The notes under the pieces: model-generated
Seen by the model: only the letters and a program-made list of their open reading frames with translations
Database searches by the model: none
What the model was told of the DNA's origin: nothing
Made by a program: the position numbers and the translations under genes
Shown: positions 26,660 through 35,321 of the stretch, in pieces
Position numbering within the stretch: the stretch's first letter is position 1
Layout of the letters: each line of letters starts with the position of its first letter
Source of the DNA: a bacterium
GTDB taxonomy: Bacteria > Chloroflexota > Dormibacteria > Aeolococcales > Bog-877
Reading direction: 5' to 3'
NCBI GenBank assembly: GCA_021795235.1
Contig: JAJYPP010000001.1
Location: 62,001 to 126,000, forward strand
Length of the DNA stretch: 64,000 nucleotides

Positions 26660-27577
26660 ATGCTGCTGATTGCAAGCGCCAACGGATCGGTCGGGATGGA
26701 GGCTGGCTGGGAGATCCTGGCAACTGGGGGCACGGCCCTGGATGCTGTGGAGGCGGCAACCCGGCTGGTGGAAGACAATCCCGAGGACCACTCGGTCGGG
26801 TATGGCGGCTATCCCAACCTCCTCGGCACAGTCGAGCTGGACGCCTCGTTGATGGACGGTGCCACCCGGCGGGCAGGGACCGTGGGAGCGGTGCGTGGCT
26901 ACCGCCATCCGATCACCATCGCCCGTGGGGTCTTGGAGCGCCTGCCACATGTGATGCTGGTGGGCGAGGGAGCCGAGCGGCTGGCGGCGGAATTGGGGAT
27001 GGAGCCGGAGCAGCTGCTGACTGAGGAGACCAGAAGGGTCTGGCGCGACGGCTTGCACGGGCGTCTGGACCCCTCCGATTCACGGCAGCATCTGCTCGAC
27101 CGGATCTCCGGTCTGCTCGCGGACCCCGAGCACGCAGCGGGGACGGTCAACTTTCTGGCCATCGACAAGGCTGGGAACATGGCATCCGCAGTCAGCACCA
27201 GTGGCTGGGCATGGAAGTACCCCGGTCGGCTGGGCGATTCACCGGTGATCGGGGCTGGCAACTACTGCGACGACCGCTTTGGGGCCGCTGCCTGCACCGG
27301 CTGGGGTGAGCTGGCGATACGGGGTGCGACGGCGCACTCGGTGGTTGGTGGGCTGGCCTTTGGGCTGGGGCTGGCGGGCGCGGCTGAGCGGGCGGTCGCG
27401 GACCTCCGCGGACTAGACGTGCCCGGCGGTGAGCCGATCATGCATCTGGTCGCGCTCGACTCGGCGGGCCATCACGTGGGCTTGAGCACCCAACCAGGCA
27501 ACAGCTACCTGGCCTGGGAGGAGAGCCAGTCGGCGTACTCTACCCTGCCCCGCCGGGTGGTGAGCCTGGGTCAGTAG
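26660..27577 (+). CDS. N-terminal-nucleophile asparaginase / isoaspartyl peptidase family
   Basis: This is a 305-residue member of the asparaginase-2 (glycosylasparaginase) family. The autocleavage point is the GT step at 161-162 (GTVNFLAID), so Thr162 would become the new N-terminal nucleophile. GWELAI-type (GWGELAIRGATAHSVV) and GAGNYCDDRFGAAACTG segments form the substrate pocket. Members hydrolyse beta-aspartyl peptides, asparagine or GlcNAc-Asn; which one is not decidable here. The start is supported by TATAGT ending 6 nt before the ATG, indicating a leaderless message separate from the upstream operon. Confidence 0.85.
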   Translation: MLLIASANGSVGMEAGWEILATGGTALDAVEAATRLVEDNPEDHSVGYGGYPNLLGTVELDASLMDGATRRAGTVGAVRGYRHPITIARGVLERLPHVMLVGEGAERLAAELGMEPEQLLTEETRRVWRDGLHGRLDPSDSRQHLLDRISGLLADPEHAAGTVNFLAIDKAGNMASAVSTSGWAWKYPGRLGDSPVIGAGNYCDDRFGAAACTGWGELAIRGATAHSVVGGLAFGLGLAGAAERAVADLRGLDVPGGEPIMHLVALDSAGHHVGLSTQPGNSYLAWEESQSAYSTLPRRVVSLGQ

Positions 27578-28011
27578 GTCGTCGCGCCAGCCCAGTCCTG
27601 TGACGGTGCCCACGTGGTGTTGTTGGTGAGCGCGAAAGCCGGGCCGACGGTGTCGCGTAGTGGCTCGACCACCAGCAGGCGCCGGGCGGCGATCGGATAC
27701 CAGCCGGCGGCACTGCCCGCCATCATGGTCGCGATCGAGCCGGCGTGGCCTCCGCCACCACCGCCCGAGGAGATGGCCAGATGGTCTGGATGAGGCCCGA
27801 GGTCTCGGCCACCCATCACTCGCAGGTGGATGTCGGAGACCGGGTAGAGGCGGCCGGTGAGCTGCGCCACGTATGCGGTGAGCGGCTGTTCGACCGTGCG
27901 CGCCCCGCCCGGTGGAGTCGTGGTCTTTCTGGTCACCGCGCTGGTGGTCAGAGTCGGCGACCCATTGCTGGGGATCGGAGTGCCGATGCCAACTCGATGG
28001 GCGTCTGGCAA
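27571..28011 (-). CDS. Hypothetical protein downstream of PBP, glycine-rich
   Basis: This is a 146-residue frame that begins 43 bp after the PBP stop on the same strand and ends convergently with the asparaginase gene (7-bp overlap). The middle part TAYVAQLTGRLYPVSDIHLRV looks like genuine protein, followed by a run of glycines (SSGGGGGGHAGS) and a compositionally normal C-terminus. The start (TTG 28009-28011) has no good ribosome site and the frame is open further upstream. I recognise no family. It could be a real partner of the PBP or an accidental open frame in GC-rich DNA. Confidence 0.4.
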   Translation of the reverse strand: MPDAHRVGIGTPIPSNGSPTLTTSAVTRKTTTPPGGARTVEQPLTAYVAQLTGRLYPVSDIHLRVMGGRDLGPHPDHLAISSGGGGGGHAGSIATMMAGSAAGWYPIAARRLLVVEPLRDTVGPAFALTNNTTWAPSQDWAGATTY

Positions 28012-28053
28012 CCCGGAAGCCCAGTCACGCGGGGGGAGTGCTGGCTGACTGGC

Positions 28054-30192
28054 TCAGCAGATCCCGTTCCAGTTGCTCCGGTAGGCGGGCGGGCAGTTCA
28101 CCGGCTGAAAGGCCTTGCTCACCGTGTTGGGCAGGTAATAGTAGGGGTAGGGGCCACTGCCGACCTGGACCACGTCGGCCGGCTTGGCGTACCACATCAC
28201 CGGTTGCCCGGCCAGCGCCTTCTCCATGTAGGCCTGCCAGAGCGGGGCAGCCCCGCTGATTCCGGAGGTGACGCTGAAGAGGGTCTTGCCATCCGGATTG
28301 CCAACCCATACCCCGGTCACCAGTTGGGGGGTCCAGCCGAAGGTCCAGTTGTCCTCGATGTTGTTGCTGTAGTTTCCCGCCGCGTTCTGCTTGTCGGAGG
28401 TCCCGGTCTTGGCCGACACCGGCCGACCGGGAAGGGTCAGGTGGGCGTAGGGACCGAAGTCCTGGATCCGGTTGTTGTTGTTGGAGAGCATGGCGTTCAT
28501 GATGTAGGCGACGTCCGGGGGGAGGACCTGGGTTGAGTTCTGGGCCACGTTGTACTGGTAGATCGTGCGGCTGCCGCTGACGACCTTGAGGATCGAAGTG
28601 GGCTTGTGGAGCACGCCCCCACTGGCCAGCACCGACGCTCCGGTTGCTATCTGCAGTTGCGTGAGCCCGATGGAGAGTCCGCCCAGGGTCAGCGCCGGCC
28701 CATAGGTGTTTTGGGGGTTGAGCAAGTCGGAGGCCCCCATGCGTTGCGCCATGCTCACCACATTGGGCAGCCCCGTGATCATCTCCACCTTCACCGCGGG
28801 GATGTTGATGGAGTTGCCCAGGCAGTTCTGCAGCTGACAGATTCCTGTGAAGTTGTGCTCGTAGTTCTGGGGGGAGTAGCCGTTGATGTCGATCGGCTCG
28901 TTCAGGACCGGGGTGGTCATGGTGAACTTGCCGGACGCGATGGCGGCGCTGTAGGTGAAGAGCTTGAAGGTGGAGCCGGGCCGCCGAGGTTCCACGGTCA
29001 TGTTCACCTGACCTACGGGGCCGTTGTAATTGCTGGTTCCCACCATGGCCAGGATCTCGCCGTCGCGGGGGTCCAGGGACACCAGGGCCGCATCGCCGAT
29101 GTTGTACTGCCGCAGCAGGCGGGCGTTGTTGGCCGGATTCTGGATGACCGCCTCCGCCTTCTGCTGATCGGCCATGTTCAAGGATGTGTAGATGGTCCAG
29201 CCGCCGGGGTTGATGTAGGCATCACCGAAGCGGGCTTGCAACTGCTGCTCCACATAGCCGACGAAGTTGGGGGCGAGCGTGGGGCTGGTCTGCGTCCAGG
29301 AGTAGTAGGTGAGCGGCTGCCGGTAGGCGGCATCGGCCTGGGCCTGGGTGATGTAGTGGTTGGTGACCATGGTCTGGAGCACCACCTGCTGGCGCAGCTT
29401 GGCGTAGTTGGGGCCCTTGGCCCCCACGTAGACCAGGGGATCGAAGGCCGATGGCGCGTCCGGGATCCCCGCCAGCATGCTCGCCTGGGCCAGGTTCAGC
29501 TGGCTGGCCGGGATGTGGAAGTACAGCTCCGCGGCGGTTCCGATCCCGACTGCCTGGTTGCCGTAGGGGATCCGGTTCAGGTACATCTGGAGGATCTGGT
29601 TGGGCTTGAAGGTCCGGGCGATCTCATAGCCCAAGAGCAGTTCCCGGATCTTCCGGGGTATGGTGTCGGCCGGGGTCAGGAATGAGATCTTGGCCAGCTG
29701 CTCGGTGATGGTGCTGGCCCCCTGTAGCGATGAGGGGTGCAAGATGTCATGCACGCCGGACGCCAGGATCCTGGGCAGGTCGACCGAGGTTGTGTTCTGG
29801 TAGAAGTAGCGGTCCTCCACCGAGACGGTCGCCTTGGCCACCCAGGGACTCACCTGATTGAGGTTGACATGGATGTGCTGCTGTCCCGGCTGGTGCAGCA
29901 CGGTGAGCAGGGTCCCGTTGCTGGCCAGCAGGTAGCTGTTGCGGGGCGGGCCCAGGTTGGGCAGGTCGGCGACGCTGGGCAGGCCGACCTGGAACGCAGA
30001 GAGCACCAGGAACCCGGTACCGACTCCGGCACAGCCCATCAGCACCATGGCGACCAGCACCACCCCGGTGCGGCGCAGCCAGCGATGGCGCCCCCAAAAG
30101 CCCGGCTTGCGGGCCTGGACCCCTGGGCGGCGCCGGACCGAACGGCCGCGGGCGGCGCCCCTGCCGGTGGTGGAGATATTGACTTCCTGCAT
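28054..30192 (-). CDS. Class A penicillin-binding protein (transglycosylase/transpeptidase)
   Basis: This is a 712-residue peptidoglycan synthase. A basic cytoplasmic tail is followed by one membrane anchor at about 41-62. The GT51 domain then has the catalytic Glu126 in SVEDRYFY and the YEIARTFKPNQILQMYLNRI motif. The transpeptidase domain has Ser407 in STFK, SIN at 461-463 and KTG at 595-597. The usual QGASTITQQL motif reads GASTITEQLAK here, and the His of the EDxxFxxH motif is absent (YFYQNTT). It probably polymerises and crosslinks glycan in elongation. The gene is monocistronic or followed by the small hypothetical gene, with no good leader signal. Confidence 0.95.
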   Translation of the reverse strand: MQEVNISTTGRGAARGRSVRRRPGVQARKPGFWGRHRWLRRTGVVLVAMVLMGCAGVGTGFLVLSAFQVGLPSVADLPNLGPPRNSYLLASNGTLLTVLHQPGQQHIHVNLNQVSPWVAKATVSVEDRYFYQNTTSVDLPRILASGVHDILHPSSLQGASTITEQLAKISFLTPADTIPRKIRELLLGYEIARTFKPNQILQMYLNRIPYGNQAVGIGTAAELYFHIPASQLNLAQASMLAGIPDAPSAFDPLVYVGAKGPNYAKLRQQVVLQTMVTNHYITQAQADAAYRQPLTYYSWTQTSPTLAPNFVGYVEQQLQARFGDAYINPGGWTIYTSLNMADQQKAEAVIQNPANNARLLRQYNIGDAALVSLDPRDGEILAMVGTSNYNGPVGQVNMTVEPRRPGSTFKLFTYSAAIASGKFTMTTPVLNEPIDINGYSPQNYEHNFTGICQLQNCLGNSINIPAVKVEMITGLPNVVSMAQRMGASDLLNPQNTYGPALTLGGLSIGLTQLQIATGASVLASGGVLHKPTSILKVVSGSRTIYQYNVAQNSTQVLPPDVAYIMNAMLSNNNNRIQDFGPYAHLTLPGRPVSAKTGTSDKQNAAGNYSNNIEDNWTFGWTPQLVTGVWVGNPDGKTLFSVTSGISGAAPLWQAYMEKALAGQPVMWYAKPADVVQVGSGPYPYYYLPNTVSKAFQPVNCPPAYRSNWNGIC

Positions 30193-30419
30193 CAGCTGGG
30201 AGAGCGAGGCGACTGGCCTCGCCGCTCGCCGATTATGGCAGGCTTCGGTGGGTCGGGCGCCGATCCGAGGTGCGGTGGCCGGTTACGGGACCGTGGCAAG
30301 CTGTTCACAAGGGTGCAAACAGCGAGCCCCCAGGGGATGCGATCTGGGCCAGCGGTGGGACAGTGGACCGACGAAGCAACCCGGGAGGGATCCCGACCAG
30401 GAGTTGAAGCCCAAAACCA

Positions 30420-31763
30420 ATGTCTGCAGTTCCAATGACCGCCTCGCCCCCGGCCCGCAGCCAGATCGGATTCCCTCCCGTGCCCCAGAGTCCCAAGGAG
30501 GCGGGGCTGCCATTCTCCTTCATCTGTGATCTGGTTCTCAAGATCCTGTACTTCAACGGAAGCATGCTCGGCCGCGACCTAGCGCGCCACGCCTGTCTGC
30601 CCTGGGTGATGGTCTCCGACGCCATCAAGTTCCTCTCCGACGAGGGCTACTGTGGCACCACGGGGATTCGAGGCGCCGTGGGCGGTGACGAGGGCTTCGC
30701 CGAGGGTTTGCAGTACGCGATCAGCAGCGGCGGTCGGCAGCGAGCGCGCGAGCTGATCGAGATCAGTCAATATGCGGGTCCTGCCCCGGTGCCCCTGGAG
30801 GTGTACGCGGCAGTGGCTCGCCACCAGGGGCGCACCACCCCAATGGTCACCCACCAGATCCTGCGAGCCGCCCTCGATCATCTGGTGCTACCGCCCAGCG
30901 TGCTCAACCGACTGGGGCCGGCCCTGGGGTCGCGCCAGTCGATCTTCCTGTACGGGCCACCCGGCAACGGCAAGAGCACCATCGCCATCGCCTGCGCCAG
31001 CCTGCTCGGGGATCCGATCTTCGTGCCTCACGCCATCTACGTCAAGGGCGAGGTCATCCGGATCTTCGACCCGGTCCACCACAAGCCGGTGCCAGCCGAG
31101 CTGCCCGCCCATGACACCCGCTGGTCGTTCTGCACCAGACCGGTGGTCATTGCGGGAGGCGAGCTGACCGGACGGGAGCTCGAGCTGAGCTTCGACCCCA
31201 AGGTGGGGTTCTACGAGGCTTCCTTGCAGCTAAAGGCCAACGGCGGGCTCTTCCTGGTCGATGACTTTGGTCGGCAGCAGTTGAGTCCCCAGGATCTCCT
31301 GAACCGTCTGATTATCCCCCTGGAGGCTGGCTACGACTACTTGAACATCTCCCGGGCGGGGACCACAGTCCAGGTGCCCTTCACCGAGATCCTCATCCTG
31401 TCCACCAACCTGCGGCCCAAGGAGTTGGTCGACGACGCCTTCCTGAGGCGCATCCGCTACAAGGTGGAGGTGCCCAACCCGGGGGTGGTGGAGTACGGGA
31501 GAATCTTCCGCCGAGCCTGCGAGAGCATGGGCCTGCCCTTCGACCCCGAGGCGGTCAACTATCTCCTGGACGAGCACTACAAGAAGCAGAATCGAGCCCT
31601 GCACGGCTGTGAGCCCAGGGACATTCTGGAGCACCTGGTGCATGCGGCGGCCTACTTCGGAGTGGAGCCGAGGCTGACCCCGGAGCTTCTGGATCATGCG
31701 GTGTCCGCCTACTTCGCCAACCTCGACGACGCGGATGGTATCCCGGTCAAATCCGCTCGCTAA
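30420..31763 (+). CDS. AAA-type ATPase with N-terminal winged-helix-like region, unknown role
   Basis: This is a 447-residue protein. An N-terminal helical region (about 25-90, LPWVMVSDAIKFLSDEGYCG) resembles a winged helix. The AAA module has Walker A YGPPGNGKST at 178-187, Walker B LFLVDDFG at 277-284 and an arginine-finger-like FLRRIRYKVEV segment. Between them lies an insertion rich in His (DPVHHKPV). The C-terminal part (FDPEAVNYLLDEHYKK) is helical. MoxR-like or helix-loader-like remodelling ATPases are the nearest look-alikes, but no VWA partner is adjacent. Starts at ATG 30420 or 30435 are equally possible. The function is unknown. Confidence 0.75.
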   Translation: MSAVPMTASPPARSQIGFPPVPQSPKEAGLPFSFICDLVLKILYFNGSMLGRDLARHACLPWVMVSDAIKFLSDEGYCGTTGIRGAVGGDEGFAEGLQYAISSGGRQRARELIEISQYAGPAPVPLEVYAAVARHQGRTTPMVTHQILRAALDHLVLPPSVLNRLGPALGSRQSIFLYGPPGNGKSTIAIACASLLGDPIFVPHAIYVKGEVIRIFDPVHHKPVPAELPAHDTRWSFCTRPVVIAGGELTGRELELSFDPKVGFYEASLQLKANGGLFLVDDFGRQQLSPQDLLNRLIIPLEAGYDYLNISRAGTTVQVPFTEILILSTNLRPKELVDDAFLRRIRYKVEVPNPGVVEYGRIFRRACESMGLPFDPEAVNYLLDEHYKKQNRALHGCEPRDILEHLVHAAAYFGVEPRLTPELLDHAVSAYFANLDDADGIPVKSAR

Positions 31764-31879
31764 CGGGGCTCGCCGCTGCTGGTGGCCCTTCGCCCGGTGG
31801 CGGGAGCCGGCCGGCGGCTCTCCAGATCGCGGGCGCCGGAGGCTTGGGATAGTTGTGAGCTCAGGTCGTAGCGACGGTC

Positions 31880-32213
31880 CCGGGGATGGGGAACTGTTGC
31901 TCGTGCGACGTGCTGTGGTTGGCGCTGATGAGCTTCAAGGGGCGGTAGCCACTGCACAAGATCTCCGAGACTGGCAGGACATACCCAGCCAAAGCGGTGT
32001 AGTTGACGCCGCGGCCCCGCCCGCCGGCGAAAGCAGCGACGGCCAGGACGCTGGATCATCGTGTCGTGCCCCCGGGTCTCCTGCAGCGGCTCTGGCCAAG
32101 CAACGCAGTACTCCCGGAGTGGGCGGCGGCGGCGCCTGGGCAGTGGGGCGTGGTGTAGTCGTCGCCCTCGGGGAGAGGTCCTCGGCGGGGCCACAGCCCG
32201 GGTGCTCACCAGC
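31880..32213 (+). mobile_element. Internally deleted IS607-family relic with both ends retained
   Basis: Bases 31880-31940 align without gaps to 55455-55515, the left end and first tnpA codons of the IS607-type copy further right (48 of 61 identical by my count). The sequence then jumps to the tnpB 3' end: 31954-31980 matches 57014-57040 in 23 of 27 positions and still reads AQDLRDWQD. Near 32170-32213, GGGAGAGG and GGTGCTCACCAGC echo the right end at 57212-57244. About 1.5 kb of coding interior is missing. It lies between the AAA ATPase gene and tRNA-Ala. No protein is expected from it. Confidence 0.7.
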
Positions 32214-32329
32214 TGGCCAACACGACTGGCGACCGCGTCTCGGCAACTCTAAGGGAGCGGAAGCTGAGCTCCCGGGGACCAAAGTCGCCGCGAAGGAGGG
32301 CTGCGGTGGCCTGGCGACGGACGCTGAGG

Positions 32330-32405
32330 TGGTGGAGCGAAGGGGATTCGAACCCCTGACCTCTGCCGTGCGAGGGCAGCGCTCTGCCAGCTGAGCTATC
32401 GCCCC
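32330..32405 (-). tRNA. tRNA-Ala (CGC anticodon)
   Basis: The minus strand gives GGGGCGA pairing with TCGCTCC (one G-U), a D arm GCTC/GAGC, and stem CTGCC/GGCAG with loop CTCGCAC, anticodon CGC. The T loop is TTCGAAT in GGGGTTCGAATCCCC. An encoded CCA occupies 32330-32332. Confidence 0.95.
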
Positions 32406-32460
32406 TGGGCGCCCCAGTATAGAAGACAGCGCGCCCGGCGAACTCAGGAGGGAGCGCCGA

Positions 32461-32556
32461 TCAGGCGCTGCGACGCTTCCAGCGGGTTCTCTTGAGCATC
32501 TTCTTGTGCTTGTGCTTGCGCATCTTCTTGCGCCGCTTCTTGATCACAGAACCCAC
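32461..32556 (-). CDS. Ribosomal micro-protein bS22 (AURKAIP1/COX24-like domain)
   Basis: This is a 31-residue highly basic peptide starting with GTG: VGSVIKKRRKKMRKHKHKK and then MLKRTRWKRRSA. This is the bS22 pattern (GSVIKKRRKRMxKKKHRKLLRKTR) described for actinobacterial small subunits, where it binds near the decoding region of 16S rRNA. The reading frame stays open upstream, but similarity begins exactly at the GTG, and GAGG lies 11 nt before it. It is too short for most gene callers. It is divergent from the HIT gene. Confidence 0.9.
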   Translation of the reverse strand: MGSVIKKRRKKMRKHKHKKMLKRTRWKRRSA

Positions 32557-32688
32557 GAAGAAGCCAACCTCGAATAAGCCCTCAGGCAGATGACGGGTAG
32601 AGACAAACGGATCCCTTACCCTGGTACAGCCTAAGTCTACGAGCCGGGGAACGGGCGCGTCAATCTCGAGCTCGAATTGAGGAGGAGC

Positions 32689-33192
32689 ATGGACACTCTT
32701 TGGGCGCCCTGGCGGATGACCTACATCGAGCGCGTCGACGACCAGTCGCCGGCCAACTGCTTCCTGTGCGACGCTGCGCGTCCCGAGCTCGGGGAGGGCG
32801 ACCTGGTGGTACACCGATACGGTGCCGCGGTCAGCCTCCTCAATCGCTTCCCCTACAATCCCGGGCACCTCATGGTCGCCCCCAGAAGTCACGGGGGAGA
32901 CCTGGCTAAGCTGGACGCCCAGGAGATGGCGGATGTAGCCCGGGAACTTCAGTGCGCCACCGCGGTCCTGAGCCGGGCACTCGGCTGTGACGGGTTCAAC
33001 GGGGGCTGGAACCAGGGGCGCATCGCCGGTGCTGGCATCGACGGGCACCTGCACTTTCACCTTGTGCCCAGGTGGTCAGGGGACACCAACTTCATGGCCG
33101 TGCTCGCCGACACCAAGGTGATTCCGGAGCATCTGGAAGCGACCCGGGACAAGCTGCGCCGAGCCTTCGCCGAAGACGCACAGAGGGGATGA
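32689..33192 (+). CDS. HIT-family nucleotide hydrolase/phosphorylase
   Basis: This is a 167-residue protein with the HIT triad His120-x-His122-x-His124 in GHLHFHLVPRW. The nucleotide-binding GHLMVAPRSHGGDL segment lies about 60 residues upstream. An N-terminal CFLC pair (24-27) could bind zinc, as in actinobacterial Ap4A phosphorylase-like HIT proteins. The ATG at 32689 has GAGGAGG 5 nt upstream, preferred over the ATG at 32677. The C-terminal helix (PEHLEATRDKLRRAF) is typical of the AP4A group. It probably acts on dinucleoside polyphosphates. Confidence 0.93.
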   Translation: MDTLWAPWRMTYIERVDDQSPANCFLCDAARPELGEGDLVVHRYGAAVSLLNRFPYNPGHLMVAPRSHGGDLAKLDAQEMADVARELQCATAVLSRALGCDGFNGGWNQGRIAGAGIDGHLHFHLVPRWSGDTNFMAVLADTKVIPEHLEATRDKLRRAFAEDAQRG

Positions 33193-33448
33193 GGCCGCAA
33201 GGGACCTGGGACGTGTCCGCCGGGGCAGCGGTCCGGTCTGGACGTGCCCCCGATCGTGTTGCCGTCCACGGGCATCGCCCAGATGGCGCGGTGATGGGCC
33301 GGAGAGCTGGCCAACGGCGCTGAACCACCCGGGGGGATCGGGGTCCAAGTGCTACGGCAAGCCGACGCCGCTCTGGTGGTTCCCAGAGACGTCACGAAGG
33401 TGACCGGTGCATGCCCCCCCGGTCGCCACTGGGGCTCTCGGACTTCTC

Positions 33449-34195
33449 TTAGGTGGTGAAGCAGAGCGCCCGGAAGCGCTCGGCAAGGTCCAAAGGGACG
33501 GTCCCGAGATCCAGCTCGATCCGCTGGTAGAGCCAGAGCAACAAGTCCGACGCCCTGGCGATGAGGACTGGGTAATGGCTGCCTTCCCCATCAATGACCT
33601 GGACCGTCCCGGGCTGTCGCCCATCGGTCACAGTCCACACCTCCGGGCGGTCACTGCACTTCAGAGCGAAGCCACCATCCAGGGCAGGTCTGGGTGGCTC
33701 TGCGGGATCGGAGTCGCTGGAAACGGAGAAGGTGAGAAATTCGTCGATCGAGTCCGTGGCGGTCGCGGGGCCAATCTCCAGGAGGCCCCCGCGGGCTCTC
33801 ACCGCGTCCCAATGGTGGATCGCCGCCTCTTGTACCTGATGGCGGGCTATGAAGCCGATGTTGCGCTGTCCGGGAGCCCAGGTCCAGACCGGGTCTTGCC
33901 AGTCCGCTGCTCGCAGGATCCGGACCATCCGCTCGGCTCCCCCAAGGAGAGTTTCGGTCAGAGCGTCAGGCGTCGGCCGGGGCGGCTTTCGGGAGTCATC
34001 CGGGGGATCCTGGAGTCTCTCCTCCGCGATGGTGGACCAGAACCAGTGGACTTCGATGACGTGGGCGACGAGATCCTTGACCGACCAACCAGGACAGCCG
34101 GCGACTGCAGCCTCGAGGTTGTCGGCAGCCGCAGCGGCCAGGCCTTTGCTGTGTTCCGAGATCGTCGCCAGGTAGTCAACCGTCCCTGACTCCAT
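33449..34195 (-). CDS. Mycothiol-dependent maleylpyruvate isomerase-like (DinB fold) protein
   Basis: This is a 248-residue protein of the MDMPI/TIGR03083 type. The N-terminal DinB-like four-helix bundle contains CPGWSVKDLVAHVIEVHWFW and HQVQEAAIHHWDA, supplying the three metal-binding histidines. The C-terminal domain ends in a beta sheet with the RASDLLLWLYQR helix typical of the family. Such enzymes use mycothiol as thiol cofactor, so this hints that the host makes mycothiol. The substrate is unknown. TACCGT lies 8 nt before the ATG. Confidence 0.88.
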   Translation of the reverse strand: MESGTVDYLATISEHSKGLAAAAADNLEAAVAGCPGWSVKDLVAHVIEVHWFWSTIAEERLQDPPDDSRKPPRPTPDALTETLLGGAERMVRILRAADWQDPVWTWAPGQRNIGFIARHQVQEAAIHHWDAVRARGGLLEIGPATATDSIDEFLTFSVSSDSDPAEPPRPALDGGFALKCSDRPEVWTVTDGRQPGTVQVIDGEGSHYPVLIARASDLLLWLYQRIELDLGTVPLDLAERFRALCFTT

Positions 34196-34441
34196 CTCGC
34201 AGAACGGTACCCGCCAGAGTTCAGGCAGTCAAGCTGTTGGCGCCCCACGCTGGCTGTTGGCGGCGCCGAGGGCACCTGGGAGCTCGCCGGTGCCGGGTCC
34301 TGGCAACGAGATGGGGCGGAACGATCAGGTCGCCACCATCCCATCCGAGCCCGCGCGTGTGTCCTATGTCGCTTGGCGTGGATCCGCTGATCTCAATGGA
34401 AGGCACGGAGCCGACGCTTCAGTACGAGTTCTCGGAGCCCG

Positions 34442-34666
34442 CTATCTCGATGCGCCGGTGCTCCTACCCCTGACCAGGTTCTCGCCTCGCGGCGACAGGA
34501 GGGGCGACTGGGCCCGGGCGTTCCACCCGGAGCGGCGAGGGCTGCTTGGCATCCGCTCAGGCACGAGGACGCCACTGCGGTCCCGGGCCCGGAAGGTCTG
34601 CGGGTGTACCCCAAGCATGGCGGCAGCCCTCTGCATCGGCAGGAGAGTATCCATCGCCTTGGTCAT
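34442..34666 (-). pseudogene. MerR-type HTH remnant, IS607 tnpA-like
   Basis: This is a 74-residue frame (from the in-frame ATG at 34666) whose first half, LPMQRAAAMLGVHPQTFRAR and DRSGVLVPER, is a MerR-like helix-turn-helix as found at the N-terminus of IS607 serine recombinases. After PERMPSSPRR the sequence loses any recognisable pattern and no resolvase catalytic domain follows on any frame. It is probably a decayed transposase or excisionase gene. It overlaps nothing else except the start region of the frame that continues to 34726. Confidence 0.5.
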
Positions 34667-34685
34667 AACAGCAATGCCGTGGCTG

Positions 34686-35321
34686 CTACCAACCTCTCGT
34701 TGGTCTGGAACTGACCAGCGAGTCAACCCAAGTTGGGGCAGCTTCCTCGACTGCCTCGCGGGACAGTTTGATTCTCGCCTTGGCCAACTTATCCATCACG
34801 GTGCTGGCGTGCTCCCACGGGAAGTCAGGTGCCCATGAGAGCAGACGGTCACCATCTTCACAGTCCCGGCTGCGGTACAGGCCGGCAATCACGCCGAGAG
34901 CGGTGGCGGTCGCCGCTTCAATCATGCCGAGCGTGACGAGCCGCTCTACCTCGTGGTCATAAGGCTCGACAGCTTCGCCAAGCAGCTCCCAAGCCGCGTC
35001 GGTGGGTTCAACATATCCCCACCGTTGACGTCCCGCCCGGCCGTTCAGTTCGTCAATTGACAAGGACTGCAGGTCAGACTCCACTGCGTCCGCAACTGCT
35101 TCCATGTCTGTGTCGGCAAGGCGCTGGCGCGCAAGCGCCTCGGCCTCGGAGCGTAGCTCGGGCCGCCGCCGGAGCAACTCCGCCAACACCCCAGCCAACT
35201 CGAGAGAGCCGAGCGTATCGAGAGCTGAACGCCTCTGTCGGGATCGCGTGCTGCCTTTCCCTGCTCCCGCCATCGCAATCCACTCAGCCAGCTCCGGGCC
35301 CCTCTGGCAATCCGAGTCCAC
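34686..35321 (-). CDS. Hypothetical helical protein, 211 residues
   Basis: I recognise no family. The composition is that of a soluble protein rich in Ala, Glu and Leu, with a Ser/Arg-rich N-terminus (GAGKGSTRSRQRRSA), helices such as LELAGVLAELLRRRPELRSE, and a distinctive GRQRWGYVEPTDAAWELL segment. It may start at GTG 35321 (GGGAG 4 nt upstream) or ATG 35273. The pattern of a short basic tail, helical bundle and acidic WAPDFPWEH region resembles unannotated repeats seen next to SWIM-type proteins, but that is a weak impression. It lies in an accessory stretch with toxin-antitoxin genes. Confidence 0.65.
   Translation of the reverse strand: MDSDCQRGPELAEWIAMAGAGKGSTRSRQRRSALDTLGSLELAGVLAELLRRRPELRSEAEALARQRLADTDMEAVADAVESDLQSLSIDELNGRAGRQRWGYVEPTDAAWELLGEAVEPYDHEVERLVTLGMIEAATATALGVIAGLYRSRDCEDGDRLLSWAPDFPWEHASTVMDKLAKARIKLSREAVEEAAPTWVDSLVSSRPTRGW

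Noticed and set aside
33407-34189. 260-codon + frame opposite the maleylpyruvate-isomerase-like gene
   Set aside because: The minus strand has the family motifs and metal-binding histidines; the + frame has none.
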